Below, piece by piece: positions 41,265-51,100 of a stretch of 64,000 nt of DNA. A program made the position numbers and the translations under genes. The stretch's first letter is position 1. Each line of letters starts with the position of its first letter. The notes beneath the pieces were generated by a model. It did not search any database. It was given only the letters and a program-made list of their open reading frames with translations, and had not been told where the DNA came from. The DNA is from Cafeteria roenbergensis (lineage: Eukaryota; Sar; Bigyra; Bicosoecida; Cafeteriaceae): the NCBI GenBank assembly GCA_008330645.1, contig VLTN01000045.1, positions 186,001-250,000 on the forward strand. Reading direction: 5' to 3'.

Positions 41265-44200
41265 TCACGCATCGACGTCCATCCAGATCCACTGCACGGC
41301 CCGCACCCGCGCGGCATCCGCATGGCTGAGCGCGCCTGCCTCTCGCCCCATCGCCAGGCTTGCTGCGTCTGTGCCGAGAGGGTGAAGCTCCGCCGCTGCC
41401 TCGAACAGGGAAGCGGCCGCCTGCCCCCCTCGGGCCGGCACGTCATGCCCTGGCCAGCCCAGCAGCGCGGAGCATGCCTGGCCGTAGGCTTCACGGAAGC
41501 GCATCGCCAAGTTTGGACCGTCGCCAGCGCTGGATGCTCGAAAGGGTCGGAGCAAGGCGTCTCGCACGGCGTCGGATCCGGACCAGCGAATCCAGGCAGC
41601 GGTGGCCGCGTCCCCCTCTTCGGCTTCGCTTGCGCTTGAGCGGCTCTCGGCAAGCACGGACGTCGACCGGTTCTCCTCGTCGCTTGGAATGGCAGAGCCA
41701 ACGCCGGCCAGCAGGCCGAACGCCTCGGCGCCCGCCCGCCAGTCGGCGTCAAGCCCCAGCAACTCCAGCGGCAGCGTTGCGTCGTCCAATGCCGCCCCGC
41801 GACCCCCAGCGCCTGGCAATGCGGCCAGGGAACTCCGTGGCGCCGCCAGCAGGTCAAGGTGCCGCGCGGGAGCTCCGGCCAGTGGACTGTCTTGCAAAGA
41901 GACCGTTTGCGGGCCGAGCGGTCGAGGCACGAGGAACGCGAGCACGGCTCTTTCCTTGGCCGCGAGCGAGTCGCTTGCAAACCCCGTGGTCTCCAGCCGC
42001 TCGCCTGCCATTTGCCGGAACGAAGCCTTGGGCTGAAGGGCGTGGCGCAGCGATCCCTCGCTCCCTGGCGTGGACCCGCCCGACCTCACTCTTGACAGCT
42101 GGCTGGCAAGCGGAGAGGCGTCACGATCGCTGCCGACCCTGTCGGACGAGGCGGAGGCAGGCTTTCCGTCATGGTCAGCGTGCGGGCCCGCGAGAGACGC
42201 ACGCCAGGACTGCCGCGCAGACTCAGCGGCCGTTTGAAGGCCCCCTGTTTCCTGCACACTTCGCACGCCCCATCGCCTGGGCCGAACGCGAGCCAGTGGT
42301 CTGAGCACGGCCCGTGCTGCGGCTGGGCAAGCGTCCGAGAACTGGCTGGTCATGACGACGGGATGGCCCAGCGAAGCTGCGCAAGCACTGGCCACCCGTG
42401 CCCGCTCGGCGGTTGCACCGAACAGCTTGATCGCCGTTTTGTGCACAGAGCCGACGGGGCCGACGCACACGCGGCCGGTGTGAAGCGCAAGGAACAGCCT
42501 GCAGTACCACTCCTGCCCAAAGAGCGCTTGGGCAGTCCTGGCGGCGCTTGCAGATGCGAGGGCGCCGGGAGTGCCCACGTGCCCGCGCGACGCGGAGCGA
42601 GCCTTCCACGCCGCGGCCCGCATGGCGATGCGCAGCGCACAAGAGAGCGCTGCTCTTGCTGCTCTTGCTCTCGCGATGCGGCGCTTGGCAGCTGCCAAGT
42701 GAGCGCTCCGACCCGACCCAGACGGCGGAAGCGCCTTGCGGAGGCTTGCCACAGCCTCGGCCGTGCCGATGTCGCCCTCCACGACCTCCCAGCATAGCAA
42801 GCAGCCGTCTGCTTGGTTCTCCAGCACAGCTCCGTTGTGCTCCACAGCCTCTGCGTGAACGCCTCCCCACACCGCGTTCAAAACCTGAACTGTTGATCCG
42901 CGCAGCGCAGCCGCAAGTGCGGGTGCGATTGGCATCCGCACGTGCAGCACCACTGCGTCAGTCACCCGTCCGGGCGCGGACAAGTCAAGCTCGCCGCGCG
43001 GCGACAAGCTCGATGCGACCGTCGCAGCGCCGGCCCTTCCAAACGCCACCCGTAGCAACCGTGGAACGTTGAGCAGCGTTGCCACGATGCGGTTGGTCTC
43101 GAAGCCTCCGTTGCTCATCGCCTTGCGCACCGCAGCAGTGTCGATGGGCTTGAGCGGGGCCCGCTCGAGGTCCTTCGCCAGCTCGATAACCCGCTCAACG
43201 GGCTGGATCACCAGCTCGGCGGTATCGTGAGACAACACCAGTGCCCCCAGGGCCATGATGAAGCTGACAAACAGAGTGCGTCCCATGGATGTCTCGGCTT
43301 CAGCCACGGCCTGCCTCGTGGCGTCGAACCGTGCCACAGTCACAAAGACGGCTGCCTTGCCGCTCAGCATCGATTGCAGCTCCACCGTTTCAATGGCTCC
43401 CGCCCGCAGAGCAGCGACGTCCGTTGGAGATTCCACTACCGTGGTCTGGTTCAAGGAAAGCGATATCAGAGGACTCCTTGATGCCGACGTGGCTGTGAGG
43501 GAGCGGATGGCATCCTCAACCCCAGCTGCTAGTGCAGTTGCATTGTCTCCAGACAGCCCGGAGGCGTGCCGGACCGCCAAGTCGTGAACGAACCACGTGG
43601 ACGACTCGTTGGCCGAATTGGGAACCTGCGCAGCGAGCAGCGGAACGACGAGCAGCATCGCGAGAACCCCAATGACGATCCGCCGGGTGACCAGGTCGGA
43701 GAGAGCTGCGCCCACTCGGGTTGGCCGAAGAGCCGGCATCGACGACATCGACCGCTGCAGTTGCACCGGCGTCCGACGGCGACCTGCCGTTGGCGTGCGT
43801 GGTGGGCCCGATGGCCTGGAAGCCGCGTGGGTCAGCGCCGGGCTCAGCCGAGGGCGCGGCGCGGTGCCGTCCTGGCTGCCGAAATCGCTGGCGTCCTCGG
43901 CCCATCCAGTGCGCTCGGCTCCTGGCATCGCGTCTTCGAGAGCAAAGCGGAACAGCCGGCCAAGGCGCAGCAGCTGCGTCAGGCGAGCGATTCTTCCAAG
44001 CCTCGCCGCCACCTTGGTCACTCTCCCCGCCCTCGAGGCCTCCAGTGCATCTCGCGCCGCGGAACTGCCGAGCAGCGGGCCAATCAGCCAGCGCATTTCG
44101 AGGATGAGCGTTGCGGTGGCAATCACATCGAGCCAGAGGTGAAAGCTTCCTGGCGAGCAGCGCGCTGGCCTGCCTGCACTCGCCATCCGCACCGAGCAAG

Positions 44201-44612
44201 CCTTGTAGTCTGGCTTGGCAGCGAGCTGAAGCACAATTTCGAGGACAAAGATGACGAAGGTCGCTGTTGACAACACCTCAAACGTCACGTCAGTTGTCGG
44301 GGAGAACCACGCGAGGCGGGCGTCGTCTCCGAAGAGCGCGTACAACGTCAGGAGAAGCAGCGTGAAAATCGTGGCTGGGTTGGTAAGAATGTTGTGGAGC
44401 AGGGGGCTGGCCGCCTTGTGTTGCTGCTGCTCGCGGGGATGTTCCGCGGCGCTCCGTGCGCGGCACTGCCAACACGGAGGCAGCCGTGCCGTGCTGCAGG
44501 CCCGCTTGCCTCCAGCAGCTCTGCGATCCGCGGATGGCGCTGCAGGCGCTGGGGGCAGCTCGGGGACCACGCCCGGCAGCCTGGAGCGCTGCCGCAGCCG
44601 CGCCCCGCTCAT
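41265..44612 (-). CDS. Voltage-sensor-like membrane protein with degenerate class III cyclase domain (1115 aa)
   Basis: The frame begins upstream with a non-ATG; the first ATG is at 44612. Residues about 78-224 look like a voltage-sensor domain: four hydrophobic segments, Asp in S3 (LWLDVIATATLI), and an S4-like helix with basic residues every third position (RVTKVAARLGRIARLTQLLR). A hydrophobic helix, an extracellular region of about 110 residues, and another helix lead into LVIQPVERVIELAKDL. This is the linker typical of protist channel-cyclase proteins. The cyclase fold follows (VLENQADGCLLCWEVV; LALHTGRVCVGPVGSVHKTA; LFGATAERARVASACAAS). The usual CDIRNFT metal-binding strand reads VVLHVRMP, losing the first Asp, so catalysis of cGMP or cAMP formation is doubtful. 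A Ser-rich tail of about 350 residues ends the protein. It is divergent from the CDPK gene. Confidence 0.8.
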   Translation of the reverse strand: MSGARLRQRSRLPGVVPELPPAPAAPSADRRAAGGKRACSTARLPPCWQCRARSAAEHPREQQQHKAASPLLHNILTNPATIFTLLLLTLYALFGDDARLAWFSPTTDVTFEVLSTATFVIFVLEIVLQLAAKPDYKACSVRMASAGRPARCSPGSFHLWLDVIATATLILEMRWLIGPLLGSSAARDALEASRAGRVTKVAARLGRIARLTQLLRLGRLFRFALEDAMPGAERTGWAEDASDFGSQDGTAPRPRLSPALTHAASRPSGPPRTPTAGRRRTPVQLQRSMSSMPALRPTRVGAALSDLVTRRIVIGVLAMLLVVPLLAAQVPNSANESSTWFVHDLAVRHASGLSGDNATALAAGVEDAIRSLTATSASRSPLISLSLNQTTVVESPTDVAALRAGAIETVELQSMLSGKAAVFVTVARFDATRQAVAEAETSMGRTLFVSFIMALGALVLSHDTAELVIQPVERVIELAKDLERAPLKPIDTAAVRKAMSNGGFETNRIVATLLNVPRLLRVAFGRAGAATVASSLSPRGELDLSAPGRVTDAVVLHVRMPIAPALAAALRGSTVQVLNAVWGGVHAEAVEHNGAVLENQADGCLLCWEVVEGDIGTAEAVASLRKALPPSGSGRSAHLAAAKRRIARARAARAALSCALRIAMRAAAWKARSASRGHVGTPGALASASAARTAQALFGQEWYCRLFLALHTGRVCVGPVGSVHKTAIKLFGATAERARVASACAASLGHPVVMTSQFSDACPAAARAVLRPLARVRPRRWGVRSVQETGGLQTAAESARQSWRASLAGPHADHDGKPASASSDRVGSDRDASPLASQLSRVRSGGSTPGSEGSLRHALQPKASFRQMAGERLETTGFASDSLAAKERAVLAFLVPRPLGPQTVSLQDSPLAGAPARHLDLLAAPRSSLAALPGAGGRGAALDDATLPLELLGLDADWRAGAEAFGLLAGVGSAIPSDEENRSTSVLAESRSSASEAEEGDAATAAWIRWSGSDAVRDALLRPFRASSAGDGPNLAMRFREAYGQACSALLGWPGHDVPARGGQAAASLFEAAAELHPLGTDAASLAMGREAGALSHADAARVRAVQWIWMDVDA

Positions 44613-44924
44613 CCCAAATCGTCGCGCTGGGCCTCGCCGGTTTTGCCCTCCCCCGGAACGCAGCTCGCGCGAGATGCGCTCGCTCTCGAGACGAGGTCGC
44701 CGGCCGGCGCCCGCCAACTCCCCGAACCAGGCGACCTGCGGACGCGCGGCCCGCGCAAGGTGCCGTCCACCGCCCCCCTGGCTGCCAGCGGCGCTACCGA
44801 TCGCCGGGCGTCGTCAGACTGCAGAGCCGCCGCAAACAGTCGTCAACAAGGCCGGTTCAACACGAGCGGAGCTTCAGTTGCTGGCCGGTGCTGGTTCGCG
44901 AGCGCGCACTCCCGCTCTCCGTGG
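44613..44924. promoter_or_regulatory. Shared upstream interval of divergent cyclase-like and CDPK genes
   Basis: About 310 bp separate the two proposed start codons, so both promoters must lie here or in leader introns. No TATA box or repeat was evident; the call rests only on divergent gene order. Confidence 0.45.
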
Positions 44925-47797
44925 ATGGGTTGTGCAGCTTCCGACATGGGCAACCGGGGAGGCAAAGCGGCTGCAGCCACGGAGGTGAAGCACATGAGCT
45001 CAGGCGCCATCGACGGTGGGCATTCCGGCATTCGCACCAATCTCGTGCAGGGGCGGAAGCTCAACCCCGGCCATTCGCTTTGGGACATCTACGAGAAGGG
45101 ACGTATCCTGGGCCACGGTGAGCGCCTGCGGCGGTGCCCGCTGGCGGGGGCGCCGCGGGGGCGCGGCGCTCTTCGGCGTGCGCAGTCGCGGCCGCAAACG
45201 CCGGCATCACACCTTCGCAATGACCGCCTCGCTGCTGCTGGCCCCTCCTGCGCCTTCCCCACAGGCATGACCGGTCACGTGCAGCTCATCACCCACCGAG
45301 AGACAAAGGAGGTGTTTGCCCTCAAGGCCATGGACATGGAGCTCGTGAGGCTGGCGACGCGACCGCCCTTTGCCAACGACTGCCGGCTGGTTTCTTCGCC
45401 CTTCCGGCGAGCCCGCTTCCTTGCCCGAGCCGAGCCGCCCCTCGCCTGGTCCGCCCGCCCGTTCGCCACCTGCGCCGCGCAGATGAACCCCGAACTCCTG
45501 GACGACCTCAGGAACGAGATCGGGCTGCTGCGCGTCGTGAGCAAATGAGCTGCGGTTGCTTTCCGCAGGAGAGAGCGCAGCTGCACCGCCCCGTCGCAGG
45601 CCTGCCCCCGGGGCCAGCGCTGCCGTCTTGCCACACGGGCCGTGTGACTCCCTTGCCGCGCCCGTTGCCCCTGGCCCGCAGCTCGACCATCCGAACGTGA
45701 TCAAGCTGGTCGAGTACTACGAAGACGCGTCTGCCTCGCAAATGTACCTGATCCTCGAGTACTGCTCCGGCGGCGAGCTGTTTGACCAGCTCAAGGCCCA
45801 GCCCCACGACAAGTTTCCGGAGGCCACCGCTGCGGTTCTCGTGCACCAGATGCTCTCGGCAGTCGCCTACTGCCACAAGATGGGCATCGCGCACCGCGAC
45901 CTCAAGCTTGAGAACTTCCTCTTCGAGAAGCCATGGGCGGCGTCCGGCTCCATCCCAAGCCTCAAGCTTATCGATTTTGGCCTGTCCAAGAAGTACGTCC
46001 AGGAGGGGGGCGCCATCCGGCGGATGAAGAGCATGGTCGGGACGCCGTACTACATCTCCCCGGAAACGCTCGACCGCTCGCAAAAGTACGACGAGAAGTG
46101 TGACATCTGGTGAGCCCGACCGAGGCATGGCGCGCCGAGCTGTGCGCGACGTACGCACGTACGTATTTCCGCGAGCCGCGCCGGCCTTGCAGCTCGCTGG
46201 CTGGCGCTTTGCTTGCCCGTGCACCGCATCGCGCACAATGGCCCCCTCCCGCCTCCCCCCTCCCCGCCTCTGTACGTCTCGCAGGAGCATCGGGGTGCTC
46301 GCGTACATGCTTTGCAGCGGACGTGCGCCTTTCAAGGGCCGTAGCGACGACGAGATCGTTGCGTCAGTGCGCCGGGGCAAGTACACGCTCAGCTCCCGGT
46401 ACTGGGACGGCCTGTCCGAGCTCGCCAAGAACTTCGTGCGGCAGTGCCTCCAGTACTACCCGTCCCGCCGGCCCTCGGCGGCCACGCTCCTCACGGACCC
46501 ATGGATGCTGGCAGTGCGCAAGGCCGGCTTCGGCCCCGACGGCATTCCCCGCCCCCTGCATGCCGACGTCCTCGCCAACCTTCGCGACTTTTCCCAGTTC
46601 AACCCCATCAAGGTGCGTTACCCGCGCCCGCGCCCTCCCTGCGCTCACCGGCCCACGCAGCTTGCACTGTCAGTCCGCCTCTGAGCGCCCCCCCCAAACC
46701 GCGGCTGTGCGGAGAGCCCCGGCCTTCCTCCGCTTGCGCCCTTGCCGATCGACCCCCGCCCTGCACACTGCCGCCACGTCTGTGCGCTCGCAGCGCGCTG
46801 CCCTGGAGGTCATCGCGTTCTCTATGACCGCCGACTCGATCGCGGCGCTTCGGGGCGAATTCGCCAAGCTCGACACCGGCGACTCGGGCACCGTCACGCA
46901 CGCCGAATTCACCGAGGCGCTCAAGCGGCAAGGCGTGTCCGCGGAGGAGGCGGACCACATCTTTTCCGGCATGGACCAGGACCGTGAGCTCCCTCGCTCG
47001 CGCCTCTTTGCCCGCTCTCCGCGCAGCCCCCAGCGCCGAGCGCGCCCCCCGCAGTGGATCCCGCGGTACGCGCAGCAGTCAAACGCATGCTCTGCGCGCT
47101 CCCCCCTCTGTGCTCCTGCCGCTATCCCGCAGAGACCGCCGAGGTGTCCTACACGGAGTACCTGGCTGCGGCGCTGTCGTCCAAGGTGTACCGCGACGAG
47201 GCCCGGCTGCGCGAGGCCTTCCGCAGGCTTGATGTGGATGGCTCCGGCACCATCACCGCCGAGAACCTCGCGAGCATCATGGGCGAGTCGTACAGCAACG
47301 AGCGGATCAAGGCCATGATCGCGGAGGTGGACTGGAAGGGCGAGGGCTCAATCGACTTTGAAGAGTTCATGGCGCTCTTCAAGGACGAGAGCTCCTCCCT
47401 GGTCAGGGAGGTCGGCGGCGCAAAGACGCTCGTGCAGGCCGGCTTGCAGGCCACTGCAGCGGACGCAGGTGCGGTCGCTGGCCACCGGCACTCGGCCGCC
47501 TCCGCGGGCGGCGTGGACAGCACCATCAGCTCCCACAGCACGGGCGGCCCGGTCACCCGCGTGGCGGACATGGTTGCCAAGTCCAACACGACCGGCGGCA
47601 CCCTCGAAGGGGGGCCGGGAACTCCCTCGGCGCGGGGCTCCGCCATTTCGGGGCTTGGGGCCGTCGCCGAGGCGGCCGAGGACGAGGAACACACTTCCAG
47701 CGACGGCGGCGCGGCCCTTGCGATGCGGGTGAAGGAGGGCGCAGACGCCACTGGGCCGGCGGCAGCAGCCGCGGCAGCGGCGGCCGGCCCCGCGTAG
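44925..47797 (+). CDS. Calcium-dependent protein kinase with lipid-anchor N-terminus (CDPK, 645 aa)
   Basis: Seven exons: 44925-45117, 45265-45344, 45483-45536, 45682-46109, 46285-46612, 46794-46983, 47133-47797; phases close exactly. The chosen ATG gives MGCAASDMGNRGG, with Gly2 for myristoylation, Cys3 for palmitoylation and Ser6. The internal ATG at Met8 would lose this. Kinase: Gly-rich loop GHGMTGHV, Lys85 (VFALKAM), HRDLKLENFLF (Asp182), DFG at 207-209, GTPYYISPETL. After a short junction come four EF-hands with loops at about 388-399 (DTGDSGTVTHAE), 422-433 (DQDQTAEVSYTE), 458-469 (DVDGSGTITAEN) and 491-502 (DWKGEGSIDFEE). The last is weakened by Lys at position 3. EF2 is completed only by splicing. 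Calcium binding should release autoinhibition, and membrane anchoring is predicted. The tail is Ala/Ser-rich. Confidence 0.95.
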
Positions 47798-48195
47798 GCC
47801 GGATCGGCAAACACACCGCCTAGCCGCTTGTCCGATGGCCGCGCTCGTTGCCAGCCAGCCGGCCCTGCTTGCTCAACCCCTCCCGCGCCTGCCCATTCTC
47901 TCTCACCCTTCCACTTCTCCCTGCTTCAGCCTTGATGGTGCTGCCAACTTGGCTTGCGTGAGACTGTGCACGTCCCCACCCCCCTCCCCCGCGACACACC
48001 CCTCCCAACCCGTCAATCGCTTGCTTGCCATGCCTCAGCCGCGGTGCTGCAGCGCGCCCGGTGCCCTGTTGCTCCCGCACACAATTCCACGCACCGATGC
48101 GCATACAAGCTGGAGGCAGTCGCGCGTTTGCGCGCGCCCCTCGCTGCTGGTGCGCGCGAGAGGGGCCGGCACCGAAGGGCGGGAGCGCAGCTGAC
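47798..48195. other. Convergent 3' interval between CDPK and methyltransferase-like genes
   Basis: About 400 bp of pyrimidine-rich sequence on the plus strand between two facing stop codons. No repeats, ORFs with support, or RNA-gene signatures were recognised. Confidence 0.45.
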
Positions 48196-51100
48196 TCACG
48201 ACAGGCCCAGACCACGGGCAGGGAAGGTCCCCGCCGCCCACGCCCGCACCTGGTTCACAGCCAATCGGCGCACGCGCCACGACATGGTCGACGCCCACTC
48301 GTTCCAGTCCAGCAGCCTGGAGGAGCTGCTGGACCCCTCGGGGATGTCCTCCTTGAGGCGCAGGTCGTCCATCGACTGGCCAAGCTCCCCGCGCAGGCAG
48401 CGCACCACGGGGTGCGCCAGGAGCGGGCGTTCGGTGCCGAAGAACGCGTCGTAGTCATCCGCTGACGCCGCCTGAAGCATTTCCAGAACCGTGGCGTCAG
48501 ACTCGTGGCGGTCGGCGCCCGCTGCCACCAGGCTCTGCCGGGACTTCCAGTCCCAGTAACCGTCGCACGCGAAGTGGCCGAGCGAGTCTGGCTCGGAACC
48601 GTAGGTGGCGGCCAGCAGCGGGCGCGCCCCATCGTCAGACCAGCCGAGGGGGCTGCGCCGGGCGGTCGCTTCAAGGGCGCGCCGCTCCGCATCCGACTCC
48701 CCGCGCACAACCTCGAACCGCCCGGCGGCGCCAAGGGTCCGGGAGCGGGGCAGCGCTGGGACATCCAGCTCGATGGGGTGCGGGTTGGGTCGCTTAGCCA
48801 CCACGCCGACGCCAAAGTCCGCCTCCACCACCCACGGGTCCACGTCCTCGCGCGTGAGCAGCACCGCCATGGCACGCCAGGTGTCGCCATTCCAGTAGTG
48901 CGGCCACATGTCTGGCCGGGTGTCCGTCCCTTCGAAGATGGTGCCGGCGGATGGATGGCCGGAGCCCGCGGGGGGCCACGACTGCCAGAGGCGGTGGAAC
49001 ACGCCGATGTCGTGCATGGTGATGAATCCGCCGTCGTAGAGGCGCGCGATGCCGTTCTCCACGTCCCTGAGCGCCTGCTGGCCCTCGTGCAGCCCGTCCA
49101 CGAAGAGCACGTCGAACCTCACGTTGCGGAACCGCGGGTCGGCGAAGAACTCGTCAGAGGTCATTCGCAGATTGCCTCCCGACTGGGGGTCCACGCCGAT
49201 GCGGCGCACGTCGAGCGCAGCCGCGTCGGCGTGGCTGATGCCGGGGATGCTGGACACGGCAATGCGAACGCGGTCCCGGAGGCTGGCGAACGTGGCGTCG
49301 TCCCTGCACCCGATCTCGCCGTACCACAGGGGCCGCGTGCGCGCCGCGCGCTCCGCCGGCGTGGGCGCCGCCGCGATGTGGCGCAGGAGGCTGGCTGCGC
49401 GGTCGACGAGCAGCTTGATGTTGATAGTCTGGCGGCCGGAGATTGTGAACTTGCGCAAGTCGGCGAGCGCGAACTCGCCGGCGCCCCACGCCACGCCGCG
49501 GTTGGCGCCCCTTCGAGGGGGCGTGTCCAGCTGGGGGAGCTGGGAGCCTGCGAGGCGCATGTCGCGAAACTGGGCCGTGGCGGAGAGCGTCTTTCCAAGG
49601 CGGCGCAGCGCCCTGGCCGCCGGCCACCCAGCGTCAGACGAGGGCAGCTGGCGGCGGCGAATCTCCACGGAGCGCTCGGCCATGAGCTCGCGGCGGACGA
49701 GGTGCGCGCGCGCGATCCCCCAGCCTGCCGGCACCTTGTCCGGCGAGGGGACCGTGCGGGCCAGCTCCTCTGCGAGCGAGATGGACTGCTCCCACAGGTC
49801 GTTGTTCAGGCCCGAGCACTGGAGCGCAACGGAGGTGAGGTTGCCGCGGGACAGGCGCGTTGCCCCTTGCGCGACCGTCTCCCGAAGCTGCTGGGCGGTG
49901 TCGATGTGGGCGGGGGAAAAGGGCTTCTCGCTGCTGAAGGGGAGCGGGTTTTTGTCGAACTGCGTGATAACGGTGCAAGGGTCGATGCGCACGACGGGGA
50001 GGCTTGCGGCGCCCTGGCCCCACACGAAGCGGACGGCGGCCGCGAGGCGGGACATCGTGGCGTGGCTCGCCGTGGTGCGGAACCGGTTCAAGGCCGGCAC
50101 GGCGACCACGCCGCTGGGCACCGCGCCCTCGAGCAGGCCGCTCGTGGCCTCGAGGGACTCAGGGGTCGCGTGCGTGAAGGACGCGGACGTCATGTTGGGC
50201 AGGTTGAGGTTGGTGGCAATGTGCTGGCACGTGGAGAGTGCGGGCTGATCCGCGGCGTGGGGCGCCGTTCCTGTGATCTCCAGGCACGTGGGCGGGGCCA
50301 CGCCGCGCAGCGCCGCGCTCGCCGCGCCGTAGTCGGCGGCGCGCAGCGGGTCCGGCCAGTCCGGAACGCTGAAGAGCTGGGGCTCGGACGCCGGAGGCGA
50401 GGCGAAGAGCATGTGCGACGGGGTGAAGAGAGAGGGCGTCAGGGCCAGCGGGGCCAGGTGCTGAGCGGTGAGCAGCGACTCGCGGGTGGCAGCGTCGGCG
50501 AAGTTCAGGACCACGAACAGGTCGTCGGTGGCGTTGTACCGCTCAGGGTCATCGGGAATGGGGAGTCTCGACAATGCCGTCAGCCATGGGACGGCCAGCA
50601 GCGACCTGCGCAGCGTGGCAAGCGCTGGGGTTGCCGCGAGCTGCCGGTAGCTCTGCCTGGCGAACGCAGCCGCGCCCGCTGGACTCGTGGCGTCCAGGGC
50701 TCCCCACTGGTCGGGCTGCACCCACGTGCCCGCATCAACGCAAGATGTGGCCACCTCGGCCGCCTGGTCCATGATGGCCTTGATGCTGACCCAGGTGGAT
50801 GCAGCGTGCAGCTGCTCCAAGGAGGGCTCGGTAATCGACTGCGCTGCGAGCAGCTTCATTGCGTCGTCCGCCATCCACTGGGACAGCTCCAGCGGGTTGG
50901 ACCAGTCGTGGATCATGAAGTGCTTGAACGGAGCAACGCAGGAGACCACCTGCCAGGGGCTGCCGGGCTCCTGGGTCACGGGCGTAGCCAGCGTCGCGCT
51001 CCAGATGGAGGTGACGATCGCGGGCGCGATTGTGGCGTGGGAGCGGGACGCGCCCCCGTAGCTGAAGCTGTCGCGCACGAGCGCCTCCGCCACGGCCATG

